Virus record (IMG/VR): IMGVR_UViG_3300045131_002220
Span: 1-32,543 of that record
Direction: 5' to 3' (one strand)
Source: a virus
DNA: 32,543 bases
Shown: positions 13,712 through 22,793 of the stretch, in pieces
Layout of the letters: each line of letters opens with the position of its first letter
Numbering within the stretch: the first letter of the stretch is position 1
The notes under the pieces: model-generated
Database searches by the model: none
Seen by the model: only the letters and a program-made list of their open reading frames with translations
Told to the model about the DNA's origin: nothing
Made by a program: the position numbers and the translations under genes

Positions 13712-14923
13712 TTAGTTGCGGATTGAGAAGTTGAGCGGCGCGTCTTCACGGGCGCGCCAGGCGCGGCGGCCGCAGCGGGAGCAGCGGAGGTAGCGGACGC
13801 GCGGGTCGGTGTCGGTGACGACGAAGGTGTTGCGCCCGTCGCACTGGTCGCACACGTCGAGCGGGCGCGAGGGGAGTTTGAGGGGATTGGCCGGGATGGG
13901 CTTGCGGAGCGGCGGAGGTGCGGACGGCGCAGGCGGGGCAGGCGGGGGCGGCGTGGTGGTCGTGGTCTGGGTGTCGGCCCAGGCGCGGTAGCCGGTGACG
14001 CGGGTCTCGAGGTAGCGCTGCAGGGCGTCGGCGTGGGGCGCGCACAGGGCGGCCAGTTTGGCGGCGGGGCTGTCGTGATCCGCGCCGAGTACTGGCGGCA
14101 CCGGCTGGCCGACGAAGGTGGCCAGCGCCTGGCGCTGCGCGGGGGTGAACGGAAAGAGTTGGAGCAGGCGCAGGCGGTTGCGCACGATCTCGACGAACTC
14201 GGCGGGCGTGTAGTGGGTGCCGCCGTGGCCAAAGAGGTGCCAGGCTTCGCAGACGGCGGGCAGCACGCGGCAGCAGCCGCCCATGATCCAGGAGGCGAGG
14301 GAGATGGTTTCCTCGTCGCAACCCCAACTGCGGTTGACGCCCCAGGGCTGGCCGATGGTTTGATACCAGTCGCGGTTGATGGCGTAGTACGCACCCATGA
14401 TCGCGCCGATCTCGGAGCAGGGTTTGTTGTCGGACCAGCGCGCCACGAGCGCGCGCGGCTCGGCGGAGGTGTCCATCCAGTTGAGCGTGGCGCCGTGGTA
14501 CTGGGCGCGGCCCTCGGGTTGGAAGTCGGGGGTGAGCCGGCCGACATGGCCGCAGGCCACCGCCTGGCGGAAGGGCGTGGTGCGCATGACGGCGGCGACC
14601 GTGGCGCCCCAGCCGTCGGCGAGGCGGACGTGGGCGTCGATGGTGACGCACACGTCGCAGGTTGCCGCCAGCATGCCGGCGTGGCGGCTGGCCGAGGTGC
14701 CGGGCGTGGCCGGCGCGATGGCTTTGGCCGCGCGGGCCGGGAGGGTGTAGGGGCCGAGGCCGCCGCCGTCCACGACGATCAGCTCGATCTCGCAACCCGC
14801 GCTGTCGATGGCGTGGGTGATCGTCTGTTGGAGCATCGGCTCGTTGCCGCGGGCCGGGATGATGAGGGATACAAGCGGGCCGGTGCCCGCGCTTTGTTCT
14901 GACTTGCTCTTCGGCTTAGCCAT
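13712..14923 (-). CDS. GT-A glycosyltransferase, polypeptide GalNAc-transferase-like, with zinc ribbon
   Basis: A 403-residue protein with an AGGAGG ribosome site. Residues 17-235 form a GT-A domain: VSLIIPARGN (18-27), IELIVVDGGG (46-55), TSASRHAGMLAATCD (76-90), then TIDAH with D96-A97-H98 at the metal-binding DxD position. The later segment has GAYYAINRDWYQTIG, WGCDEETISLASWIMGGCCRVLP and a nearby H229/H233 pair. DxH instead of DxD, and the WG-[D/E]-E...W...GG...P...H pattern, are features of animal ppGalNAc-transferases (GT27) and related GT2 enzymes. A Thr/Pro-rich linker (318-345) leads to a four-cysteine zinc ribbon (C358, C361, C381, C384). There are no membrane segments. It probably acts in the cytoplasm. 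The acceptor is unknown; threonine tails of the virion proteins are an attractive candidate. Confidence 0.75.
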   Translation of the reverse strand: MAKPKSKSEQSAGTGPLVSLIIPARGNEPMLQQTITHAIDSAGCEIELIVVDGGGLGPYTLPARAAKAIAPATPGTSASRHAGMLAATCDVCVTIDAHVRLADGWGATVAAVMRTTPFRQAVACGHVGRLTPDFQPEGRAQYHGATLNWMDTSAEPRALVARWSDNKPCSEIGAIMGAYYAINRDWYQTIGQPWGVNRSWGCDEETISLASWIMGGCCRVLPAVCEAWHLFGHGGTHYTPAEFVEIVRNRLRLLQLFPFTPAQRQALATFVGQPVPPVLGADHDSPAAKLAALCAPHADALQRYLETRVTGYRAWADTQTTTTTPPPPAPPAPSAPPPLRKPIPANPLKLPSRPLDVCDQCDGRNTFVVTDTDPRVRYLRCSRCGRRAWRAREDAPLNFSIRN

Positions 14924-14941
14924 GTGGCCTCCTGTGGGTTG

Positions 14942-17242
14942 TTAATCTTCGATCTTGACTTTGGCGCGGCGCAGCGGCCGGACCGTGGCAATGGGTTGGG
15001 CGGCTTGCCCCAGGCCGTCGCCGGGGCCGCCGCCGGCGTTGTCGTCGGCACGGAGCACGCCGTAGAATCCGCCCAGGGCGTAGCCGCCGACCGTGGCGTC
15101 GAGCCAGTGATTGGCGGATCCGGGGCGGATGGAGAATTTCCAGAACTCGGTGCCGGCCGCGCCGAAGCCTTTGTCGGTGAGGATCTCGGCGCAGATGTGG
15201 TCGGCGAATTCGGCGTGTGACCGGCTGTCGGTGCCCCATAGCGAGCACGCGCCCGGGGCGTCCGGGGAGTCGGTCAGGAATGCGCGTTGCACGGTCTCTT
15301 TCCAAAAATCGGTATGCACGTTGATGAACTCGCCCGGCGCCGCGCCCTCGGCCAGGCGGACCATCTGGGTGTGCCAGCCCACGCGAATCGTGTTTCGGTT
15401 GAACGGCTTCCATTGCATGGAGCCTTGCCCGCGCAGGGGCACCACCGGGAAATGAAACGACGCCGCTTTGGCCCGGCAGAAGAGTTGGACGGCCTCGGGC
15501 ATGTAGCCGCGATCAAACCCGGCCGCCGTGATCCGGATCGGCGCGCCTGATCGATCAAACACCGAGGCGTCCCAGTGCCGGCACAGGCCGTCCATCTCGC
15601 GCCATAGGCAATCCATGGCGAGTTGCGGGCTGGCGTTCTTGGGTACCACGTTGCCGGATTGCGGCCAGTAGCCGTAGTCCACGACCGCGGCGCGCAGCCG
15701 GGTGCCCGTGGCCAGCACGATCCAGCGGAGTTTGTCGGCACCGACATCGGAAAAAGCAAACACGGCGTTGGCCCAGTCCGGCACCTGGCGGCGCCGGAGC
15801 TTATTCAGCGCCCGGGCCACCATCTGGGGCCCTAGGTCATAGAGCGTCGCGCGGGGGGAGAGCGGCCGGTTTTCGATCTGGGCAAAATAGGCGGAGTCGC
15901 CCATTTTGAGGCGCATGTGCCAGGCCGCTTGGATCGCCGATATGTCCCGGCCGTGGACATAGAACTCGGGGTCGGTGACAACCACGCCCTTGTCCATGGC
16001 CTCGCGGTTTGCCAGATAGAAAGCGCCGGCGGCCCGGCATCGCTTGTCGCCGTCGCGCTGATCCTGCCGCCACATCTCGGCGTAGGTCGCCCAGAGTTCG
16101 ATACCCTCGCCCCACTCGTCAACCATCCCCAGCCGCAGGCCGCTATATTCCGGGTAGACATCGGGATTGAGCACGCGATCACTAAAATCGTTTTCCCGCG
16201 TGCAGGTAGCGAGCATGATGATGCGGAGCGCGCTGTCTTTTCCGCCTAGACCCTCAAACCCCTGCCGGATAGCGCTCTCTAATGAGGCCACCATATCACT
16301 GGACGCCGCCGCCTCAAGCGATTGGATGTCATCGCCCAGGACAAAATCAGGCCGTAGACCGTTTTCCACGAGGCCCAAGAACCCCGATTCGATGCCGGCG
16401 CAGCGCAAAATGAACCCGGAACACGCAGCGCCAGGGATCCGCGCGAGCTGAATCACGTCGGTCTCATACCGGATGTAGGTGCGCTCGCCCTTGTAGGCTT
16501 GACTGGCACACCGTTGGGATCGTCCGCCCAGCGCCATGATGGGCAGACAGGCTGCCGGGAAGTCCTCGCGCAGGCGTTCGTTGGTTTCGAGTTGCATCAC
16601 GATGTCGCGCCGGAGGGATCGTGACGCCTTGGCATTCGCGCCGAACACTACCGCATACCGGATGATGCCGGTCAGGCCGGCCAGCAGCAGCAGTGCCTTC
16701 GTGATCGTGGACTTGCCGGCGCCGCGTGGCACGCCGATCGATTGGTTGCCGCCCCAAAGCATCACCTGCCAGATCTTCTCAATCACCAGCCTCGTCAGCC
16801 GGGACGGCGGCCGGGTGAACCACTCGGGGAAGTAGTGCCAACATGCCCAGACAGGATCGGCCCGGATCCGCGCCACAATCCCGTCTTGGTTCACGTCGGG
16901 AAGCTCGCCCAGGTCGCTGCGTTTCGCCACGTGCTCAGCCACCCGTTGCGCCGCCGACTTGGCCCGTGATCGTTTGGCGCTGTCCACCTCCCAGAGCTGC
17001 ACATAGCCGGGGTCGCGTTGCCGCAACCAATCCGCCGCCCACACCGTCGGTCGCCCGCCTCGGGCCATCTGTGATTTGACAGCCTTCTCTTGGCTGGTTT
17101 CGATCACTGCCAATCTGTCACGGTCGCCGCTGCGCTCTAATATCGTTTTAGCCGCAGTCATCTGGGCAACATCCAACAGCCGCCCACGGCGGACCGCGCG
17201 TTCTATTGCCCTGATTTGCCTGGACTCAACTATCGATATCAC
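14942..17242 (-). CDS. Terminase large subunit
   Basis: A 766-residue protein starting at GTG 17242 with an AGAAGG ribosome site. Walker A GVPRGAGKST (170-179), Walker B VLGDD (301-305) and coupling motif MLATCT (343-348) define the packaging ATPase. The C-terminal RNase H-like nuclease shows candidate acidic residues D499 (AFSDVGAD), D577 (GFDRGY) and D715 (HWLDATVGG). The first 115 residues are basic and helical and may replace a separate small subunit, since no small terminase gene is seen. Its company of gpW-like and lambda-type portal proteins suggests a GpA-type terminase. Packaging mode (cos or pac) cannot be read from the sequence. Confidence 0.92.
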   Translation of the reverse strand: MISIVESRQIRAIERAVRRGRLLDVAQMTAAKTILERSGDRDRLAVIETSQEKAVKSQMARGGRPTVWAADWLRQRDPGYVQLWEVDSAKRSRAKSAAQRVAEHVAKRSDLGELPDVNQDGIVARIRADPVWACWHYFPEWFTRPPSRLTRLVIEKIWQVMLWGGNQSIGVPRGAGKSTITKALLLLAGLTGIIRYAVVFGANAKASRSLRRDIVMQLETNERLREDFPAACLPIMALGGRSQRCASQAYKGERTYIRYETDVIQLARIPGAACSGFILRCAGIESGFLGLVENGLRPDFVLGDDIQSLEAAASSDMVASLESAIRQGFEGLGGKDSALRIIMLATCTRENDFSDRVLNPDVYPEYSGLRLGMVDEWGEGIELWATYAEMWRQDQRDGDKRCRAAGAFYLANREAMDKGVVVTDPEFYVHGRDISAIQAAWHMRLKMGDSAYFAQIENRPLSPRATLYDLGPQMVARALNKLRRRQVPDWANAVFAFSDVGADKLRWIVLATGTRLRAAVVDYGYWPQSGNVVPKNASPQLAMDCLWREMDGLCRHWDASVFDRSGAPIRITAAGFDRGYMPEAVQLFCRAKAASFHFPVVPLRGQGSMQWKPFNRNTIRVGWHTQMVRLAEGAAPGEFINVHTDFWKETVQRAFLTDSPDAPGACSLWGTDSRSHAEFADHICAEILTDKGFGAAGTEFWKFSIRPGSANHWLDATVGGYALGGFYGVLRADDNAGGGPGDGLGQAAQPIATVRPLRRAKVKIED

Positions 17243-17266
17243 AGTGTGCCTTCTTGAAAACGTTAG

Positions 17267-17608
17267 TCAGTTTATGCGCGTGACCTTGCCGTAAGGAGGG
17301 GTCCCCACCTCCATTGCGCCGGAAGAACCTATGCCGGGGGGTGTGCGGTTTGATGATTCCGCGCTATCCAGTGCGCAATCTCCTTTGCACTGGTCAGACT
17401 TGGGGCAGTCCACACATCGCGCCATTGAACAAACGCCAGCCAACCAACGGTTGATCTCTGGGCCGGAAGCTTTCAGCCTGGCATATAGTTCTGGTGTTGG
17501 ATCAACGCGCCCCTTGCGCGCAACAACACTCAGCTTGCCAGCCCGGCGAAAGAAAACAATCCCAGCCTCACGAGCCTCATCCAACAGTCTTTCAAGTTCT
17601 ATACTCAT
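17267..17608 (-). CDS. TubC N-terminal docking domain-like protein
   Basis: A 113-residue protein whose ATG (17608-17606) overlaps the primase stop as ATGA. The first 56 residues (LLDEAREAGIVFFRRAGKL, then RKGRVDPTPELYARLKASGPEI and RWLAG) match the small alpha-beta docking domain known from TubC and found in many phage primase neighbourhoods. A cysteine cluster follows (CSMARCVDCPKSDQCKGDC), probably binding metal. It may be a partner or accessory factor of the primase-helicase. The C terminus is disordered. Confidence 0.65.
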   Translation of the reverse strand: MSIELERLLDEAREAGIVFFRRAGKLSVVARKGRVDPTPELYARLKASGPEINRWLAGVCSMARCVDCPKSDQCKGDCALDSAESSNRTPPGIGSSGAMEVGTPPYGKVTRIN

Positions 17609-20214
17609 TGCTCTTTACCCTCATCCAATACAAATTCATCTGGATCTGGTTGCCATGGTTCAAGAGAGTCATTAGGTGGGGTTGGTGGGGGTTGGAGGGT
17701 GTTTTGGTATAAACCCTGTGAAATAGTTTTGCTGCATGAGGTATCAAAAAGGCCTTCAACCCCCACCACCCCCACCATGGAATAGTGTGTTTTGCCTTGT
17801 AAAAGGCGTTTTGATGCCCTAAAGACGGCTTCTACATGAGGCCAAAGCTTCTCAATTCGCTTTCCAACTTTGCTCGGAGACCACAGATGTTTGTCGAATC
17901 CATCGATTTCCGCTTCCATCAGGTCTATCAATGTTCCCGTCGGTCCATCGAAGCGATCCCGCGCGGCCATGATCTGCAACAACATCAAACCGACCTGATC
18001 ATTCTCCACGGAAAAACGACTCTTATCGGTCTCTGCAACCTGTAGAGCCTCTACAACAGCCGCCTCTGCTTTGATTGCCCGACCGCACCGCACTGCAAAT
18101 GCAGCCCAGTCAGGGTGCCGCCTGTTCAAACTTTGAGGCGTGGCGCTGGTATCGGCAATGGCTCGACCCAAAACCCGAGCAATCCACGAGATAGACGCAT
18201 CCCGTGCGGCGGCGATCTCCGTGGTCAGAGCCGACTCGGCTGTGTCTTTCACGCGCCGATCCAAGCGGACCACGATCAACCGATCCGCCAGACCAGCATC
18301 GGCCGCAAACGTAGCGTTTGCGCTGGTCACTACGGCCCACGCCTTGGCGCGCTGTTGGATTAGATCGGAATCGCTGTACATGCGGCGCTTTTCGTGCGTG
18401 CCATCGGTGGAGGCCGCAGCCATGGCGTCGGGCAGCCATTTAATGCGCGTGTCGGCATTGTCGAAACAGACCAGCCCGCCCTGATCCAGACTTGTCCAGA
18501 AGTTTTCCTCGCCATTCTCGGCTACGCTGGACACGCGCGGGATCATGCCCAACAACTCAAAAAGCCCCACGGCCGAGCGTGTCTTGCCGCTGCCAACACC
18601 GCCCGCGAATACCAGCGGCGGCTTGCATTTGTGCCCGGCCGCCAAACCAAGCAGCCACAGCCGCACCAGCATCCGCCCGTGTGGCGACACATACGCCGCA
18701 TCTCGAAAGAGGCGGCACGTGTCGAACGGGTCAGTTTCCTGCCCATCGGGCAGGAGCGCCCAGGGCGTCAGCGTGCGCCCAACCTGGAACAAAACATCAT
18801 CCGTGCCGTTGGCCACACTCTGACACCCCTGCGCCGTGACCTTGACCGCCGATCCATCGCCATTGCTCAAATAGATCGCATCGCCACGCCGGGCCCAGAA
18901 ACACTCTGGCACGATGGCCCGGCTATTCTCCCCGCAGAGCGCCTCATCATGTACCGCCGCATGAAAATAGGCGTAATCCCGATTGGTCCGGTTCTGTCCG
19001 CTCTCCAGGGCGATCCACGATTGAAACCGGTCGCTTTCGATCAGCATCAACTCATTGGTGGACGCATCAAAAAACATCGATTGCGCGTGTCCTTTGAGCT
19101 CGGCATGCGAAAAGAACCGCCCGCGCTGCCGAAGCCACTGCAGCACCGTCTGGGCGATCACCTCCCGGCGCTCTGCCGTGCCCAGGTTGCGCGTCTTGCC
19201 GTCCGCATCCTTGCTGGCCTCATAGAGATTGTTGGCGATGTTGCGGGCCAGCGGCGCGCGCATGTCGATCTTGATCCCAGCCGCGATCCGCGACACCCCG
19301 GCCGGTCGCCCTTCCCCTGTTGCAGAGGTTTGAGAGTGGGGCAACACCCCCACCTGATTACTGCCTAGATAATGGGGGGGCCAGGGGGGCGCGCCCTTGA
19401 TGGCCTCCCCCAACGCCGCACGTGTGCCGCCAGCCGCGATCCAATCGGCGCTGTCCTTGACCTCCACGCCGTCGATCGCCGGCAGGATCATCGTGGTGAC
19501 TGCGATGCCGTCGAGCTCGAGCATGCGCCGCACATCGTCGGCGTGGAGCTGGCCCTGCCAGCCCGCCTTACATTTCTTTGGGTCAGGGTCAATCACTGGC
19601 GGCCCGTCGTTATCCGCAATCACCAGGACCCGCGCGCACCCCTTAAAGCACGCCCCAAACTCCCGCCGCCACTTGCCCGCCCCGCCCGGATTGCACGTCG
19701 CCACGACCCCGAGGCTCTCCCAGGCCTGCACGTCCTTCTCGCCCTCGCACACGATGATCGCTTTGCCGGCCGCCGCCGCCGCCAACACCTTGGGCAGCCG
19801 GTAGAGCACCTCGGGCACCCCATACCGCGCCCGGCCCCATTTCCACCCGCCGCCGTCCGGCACGCGCTGCGTGAACGCCTTGGGTTCCATCCGGCACACC
19901 TGGAACAGCACCTTGCCGTCTGCGTCGGTGTAATCGTACTCGGCCACGATGCGACCTTTTTCGCGCTTGCCCTTACCCGGCGCCGGCGCTTCCTCTTTCC
20001 GATCTCCCATCAAATCAGCCATCTTCAACCCCAGGGCCGTGAGCACCGCGTCCGTGGGGCACCCGGCCCAGCACTTGACGAGGATCTTGCCGTCGTTCCC
20101 GGCCGACACCGATAGCGAGGGGTTGTGATCGTCATGCGCCGGGCAGCACGCCTTCCACCCATGGCCGTCTTTTGCGGCCTTCTGTAGCCGGCCTACGAAT
20201 TCTTCGATCCGCAT
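17605..20214 (-). CDS. DNA primase-helicase (CHC2 zinc, TOPRIM, ATPase)
   Basis: An 869-residue replication protein. The N-terminal zinc-binding domain has CPAHDD with H27 and cysteines at 23/24, 48 and 52 (CWAGC). The TOPRIM domain follows, with VCEGEKD (155-161), NPGGAGKW and VIADND (198-203). The C-terminal ATPase has Walker A GGVGSGKT (538-545) and a Walker B-like LVCFDNAD (581-588). The final residues are proline-rich. It would unwind the template and make primers for phage replication. No phage replicative DNA polymerase is present, so host polymerase III is presumably recruited. ATG 20214 is one base after the preceding stop. Confidence 0.88.
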   Translation of the reverse strand: MRIEEFVGRLQKAAKDGHGWKACCPAHDDHNPSLSVSAGNDGKILVKCWAGCPTDAVLTALGLKMADLMGDRKEEAPAPGKGKREKGRIVAEYDYTDADGKVLFQVCRMEPKAFTQRVPDGGGWKWGRARYGVPEVLYRLPKVLAAAAAGKAIIVCEGEKDVQAWESLGVVATCNPGGAGKWRREFGACFKGCARVLVIADNDGPPVIDPDPKKCKAGWQGQLHADDVRRMLELDGIAVTTMILPAIDGVEVKDSADWIAAGGTRAALGEAIKGAPPWPPHYLGSNQVGVLPHSQTSATGEGRPAGVSRIAAGIKIDMRAPLARNIANNLYEASKDADGKTRNLGTAERREVIAQTVLQWLRQRGRFFSHAELKGHAQSMFFDASTNELMLIESDRFQSWIALESGQNRTNRDYAYFHAAVHDEALCGENSRAIVPECFWARRGDAIYLSNGDGSAVKVTAQGCQSVANGTDDVLFQVGRTLTPWALLPDGQETDPFDTCRLFRDAAYVSPHGRMLVRLWLLGLAAGHKCKPPLVFAGGVGSGKTRSAVGLFELLGMIPRVSSVAENGEENFWTSLDQGGLVCFDNADTRIKWLPDAMAAASTDGTHEKRRMYSDSDLIQQRAKAWAVVTSANATFAADAGLADRLIVVRLDRRVKDTAESALTTEIAAARDASISWIARVLGRAIADTSATPQSLNRRHPDWAAFAVRCGRAIKAEAAVVEALQVAETDKSRFSVENDQVGLMLLQIMAARDRFDGPTGTLIDLMEAEIDGFDKHLWSPSKVGKRIEKLWPHVEAVFRASKRLLQGKTHYSMVGVVGVEGLFDTSCSKTISQGLYQNTLQPPPTPPNDSLEPWQPDPDEFVLDEGKEQ

Positions 20215-20215
20215 A

Positions 20216-20464
20216 TCAAACCGCCAAAATCTGTTGTTGACTGGCCGACTCCACTGGGGGCAAGACGCGCCTGGCGCCGTTCGTCACCCCCCAATGGTCG
20301 AGCCTCACCTGCATCGCCGATTCCGTCGCCTCATCCCCGAGCTTATCCAGCGCATACGCCGCCAGGCCCGGTGCCCGACCCACAGCCGACCAGCGGCCGG
20401 ACGCCCCGCGCTCCACGCGGAACGTCCGACCCCAGATCCGCCACTTGATCGGGATCGTGCTCAA
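20216..20464 (-). CDS. Small protein upstream of primase, unknown
   Basis: An 82-residue protein. The likely start is TTG 20464-20462, which overlaps the ParB-like stop (TTGA) and has a strong GGAGGAAGAGGA ribosome site. The protein begins MSTIPIKWRIWGRTFRVERG, a short beta-rich domain with many Trp and Arg residues, followed by a helix (LAAYALDKLGDEATES). No ATG lies near the beginning. It may be a small nucleic-acid-binding accessory protein, but no family is recognised. Confidence 0.6.
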   Translation of the reverse strand: MSTIPIKWRIWGRTFRVERGASGRWSAVGRAPGLAAYALDKLGDEATESAMQVRLDHWGVTNGARRVLPPVESASQQQILAV

Positions 20465-22221
20465 TCCTCTTCCTCCGGTTCAGCCTCGACACCCGCCGCC
20501 CGGCCGCGCCCCTTGCCGCCGGCCGCCAGCGCCGCCCGGATCATCCCGTCGGGAATCCCCAGGACCCGCACCAGCTCCTCGCAATTCGCGTGCGCCGACT
20601 CGCAGCATGACACCGTGTCAAACTTCATCTGACTCAGCACGCCCGGCCGCACCAACCGCCACAGGATGTCACGCTTGTCATCATCATCCGCCGACTCCAA
20701 CCGGCCAAACACCGCCTTGGTCCGCTTCGCTCCACACCACGCCTCAATCCCCTTAGGCGCGTAGCTGTGGGCGGGGCAGCCGAGGGCCACCACCAGCGCG
20801 ATCAGCGTATCCAGGCTGATCGACACCGTCTCGCCGTCGTGATCAAACTCCGGATCATCCGCCCCCCGGACAATCGTTTCCACCGCCCGGCAGTAGGCCG
20901 CCATCTGCTTCTGCTTCGGCGTGGGGCCTTTGGGCCGGGCCGAAACGCCTTGCTCGCCGTCGCCATCCTCTGACCGCGCTGGCACCCAGCACACGTCGCC
21001 CTTGTAGCGCCCTTCAGTAATCAGCACCGGCACCGTGTTCGCCTTGGTCTTGACCTTCGTGCCGCTGTTCCTGAAATGCCAGTAGTTCTGCTCATTGGCT
21101 TCGATCAACTGGCCGGCCTTCGCCTTCAGCTCCTTCTGTTGCTCGGCAACCCATAGCTCCAGTTTCTCGGCCCAGCAACGCGGATCCAGGCACTGCGCGC
21201 CTTTCAGATCCTCATCGTCATCATCATCCTCGATCGCGGCCCCGGTCTGGATCGGCGCGTCGAACAGATCAACCTGGTCAGGCGCGTCGGTACGCTTTCC
21301 GCAGCCCACGCACCACGAGCGCTTGCCCGCCCACGGACACGCCGACAGACGACCGAGCGCGCGACTGGCAACACGGTCAACTTCCTCCACGTCTCCACCG
21401 TTGCGGAAGTTGTCGGTTTTCCAGCTTTCGTCATCCGGCTTACAATCTCCCGCATCCATATCCTCGAAAATCTTCCACTGTAGATCTGCCGGGTATTTGG
21501 CCACGGCTTCACAGAACGCCGCAGACGTGCGGAACATGACGGCCAGACTCCGCCACGCCACGATCAGATTGCCCACGGACGCCCGCCGATACACCCAGCG
21601 CACACTCTTCCCCGACGCCTGGGCGATCTCTTCCTTGGTCCGCCCCGCCTCCAGCATCCGCTTCACGGTGTCGGCCTCCTCGATGGCCGTCAGATCCTTG
21701 CGCTGCAGATTCTCAACCAGCGTCAAGTCGGCCGCCTCCGCATTGCACACGTCCAACACGTAGCACGGCACCTCGGCCACCCCCGCCCGCTTGCACGCCG
21801 CCAGACGCCGGTGGCCGGCGATCAGCTCATAGCCGCCGTCACGACTGGACCGGCCGGGCGCGCACTCCCAGGGCGTCGCCTTCCGCACGGTGATCGGCTG
21901 GGCCAGTCCGCTTGCCTTGATCGACGCCGCCAGCTCGTCAATCCCCGCGTCCAGTTCGGGCGAACCTTCCACCGACCGCACCTGGTGGCGCGATGAGAAG
22001 AGATCATCAATCGGGATCAACCGCAGCTCGCCGGCCTTGGGCGGCAGGATCTCGCCGATGTCTTGATAGTCTTCGCATCCCGAACAAAAGACGCCTTCGC
22101 ATCCAGCCTGATTAGTGCAGTACCCATCGGCACCCAAATGCGCGCACGGCGCGCGCTTGGTTTCGCCCGCCGTTTCCTCAACCTGCTTAACCTTCTTCGC
22201 TTTCGCCTTTGCCTTCGCCAT
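20461..22221 (-). CDS. ParB/Srx-like DNA-binding protein with cysteine clusters
   Basis: A 586-residue protein. A Lys/Ala-rich start (MAKAKAKAKKVKQ) is followed by a five-cysteine cluster (C26, C35, C41, C46, C49). The ParB N-terminal domain spans about 65-190: LRLIPIDDLFSSRHQVR, then LAASIKASGLAQPITVRK, AGHRRLAACKRAG (135-147; the CTPase arginine motif) and VENLQRKDLTAIEEA (169-183). A helix-turn-helix follows near 195-215 (TKEEIAQASGKSVRWVYRR). The long C-terminal half is not recognised; it contains a second cysteine group (CPWAGKRSWCVGCGK) and an acidic stretch. There is no ParA, so a solo regulator, replication or DNA-organising role seems more likely than classical plasmid partition. Confidence 0.82.
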   Translation of the reverse strand: MAKAKAKAKKVKQVEETAGETKRAPCAHLGADGYCTNQAGCEGVFCSGCEDYQDIGEILPPKAGELRLIPIDDLFSSRHQVRSVEGSPELDAGIDELAASIKASGLAQPITVRKATPWECAPGRSSRDGGYELIAGHRRLAACKRAGVAEVPCYVLDVCNAEAADLTLVENLQRKDLTAIEEADTVKRMLEAGRTKEEIAQASGKSVRWVYRRASVGNLIVAWRSLAVMFRTSAAFCEAVAKYPADLQWKIFEDMDAGDCKPDDESWKTDNFRNGGDVEEVDRVASRALGRLSACPWAGKRSWCVGCGKRTDAPDQVDLFDAPIQTGAAIEDDDDDEDLKGAQCLDPRCWAEKLELWVAEQQKELKAKAGQLIEANEQNYWHFRNSGTKVKTKANTVPVLITEGRYKGDVCWVPARSEDGDGEQGVSARPKGPTPKQKQMAAYCRAVETIVRGADDPEFDHDGETVSISLDTLIALVVALGCPAHSYAPKGIEAWCGAKRTKAVFGRLESADDDDKRDILWRLVRPGVLSQMKFDTVSCCESAHANCEELVRVLGIPDGMIRAALAAGGKGRGRAAGVEAEPEEED

Positions 22222-22260
22222 ACTCCCCGCCTTTCTCGCCGCAACCGCGGCTTGCTCTCA

Positions 22261-22506
22261 CTACTCGCCGGATCCGGACGCCGCTCGCATCACCGCGAGG
22301 TCGCCCGCGTGCATCACCAGCGCGGGCGGGATCACCGGCACCCGCGCCGACGCCACCGCCCGAAAATCAACCTGCACAAAGTTGCCAATCTTTCGAATCA
22401 AAGCCACCTCCACGCCGGGGCGGCCTTTCAGTGCCTCCCCCACGCGCCAGCGCCGGCCCTTGCGGTCCGCCGCCTCCTCGAGCCTATCTCCGCCAGGCGC
22501 CATCAT
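22261..22506 (-). CDS. Small protein upstream of the ParB-like gene, unknown
   Basis: An 81-residue protein from ATG 22506-22504, overlapping the preceding stop as ATGA. The sequence (MMAPGGDRLEEAADRKGRRW, then VGEALKGRPGVEVALIRKIGNFVQVDFRAVA) suggests a small beta-barrel-like domain. A hydrophobic, Ala-rich C terminus follows. A 39-base gap to the ParB-like gene contains its GGGGAG ribosome site. Function unknown. Confidence 0.6.
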   Translation of the reverse strand: MMAPGGDRLEEAADRKGRRWRVGEALKGRPGVEVALIRKIGNFVQVDFRAVASARVPVIPPALVMHAGDLAVMRAASGSGE

Positions 22507-22793
22507 GACGGCACCCCGCGACGCGCAGCCCGCCGATCCAGATCGGCTTGGACTTCCCTGTTGATCCGCCGATTTACGCGACGCCACAGCCGCCAGATGT
22601 AAAACCGAGCGATCATCTCACGGGCCAGGCCGATCAAAAACCCAGCCAACAGCACCACAGACACCGCCACGAATGCGCGCGGACACTCCAGCGCCAGCGC
22701 CCGGCCAGCCACAGCGGCCGCAACCAGCGCCAGCCCAATCAAACACACACCGCACACCACGGCCGCCACACCCCGACTCTTTTCCCTGTCCAT
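22503..22793 (-). CDS. Small two-helix membrane protein
   Basis: A 96-residue protein. ATG 22793-22791 (MDREKSRGVA) overlaps the previous stop as TGATG; a GTG three bases upstream is an alternative. Two predicted transmembrane helices at about 9-30 and 41-57 are separated by a short loop, and the C-terminal 35 residues are strongly basic (WRLWRRVNRRINRE). It could be a superinfection-exclusion or membrane-tethering protein; the early position argues against a holin. Confidence 0.6.
   Translation of the reverse strand: MDREKSRGVAAVVCGVCLIGLALVAAAVAGRALALECPRAFVAVSVVLLAGFLIGLAREMIARFYIWRLWRRVNRRINREVQADLDRRAARRGVPS

Noticed and set aside
13681-14547. N-terminal extension of the DUF736-like gene
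   Set aside because: The Pro/Arg/Ser-rich frame is a shadow of the glycosyltransferase; ATG 13680 has a ribosome site.
20461-22221. ParABS plasmid partition system (phage-plasmid)
   Set aside because: No ParA and no clear cluster of inverted parS-like repeats were seen, while an integrase and attP are present.
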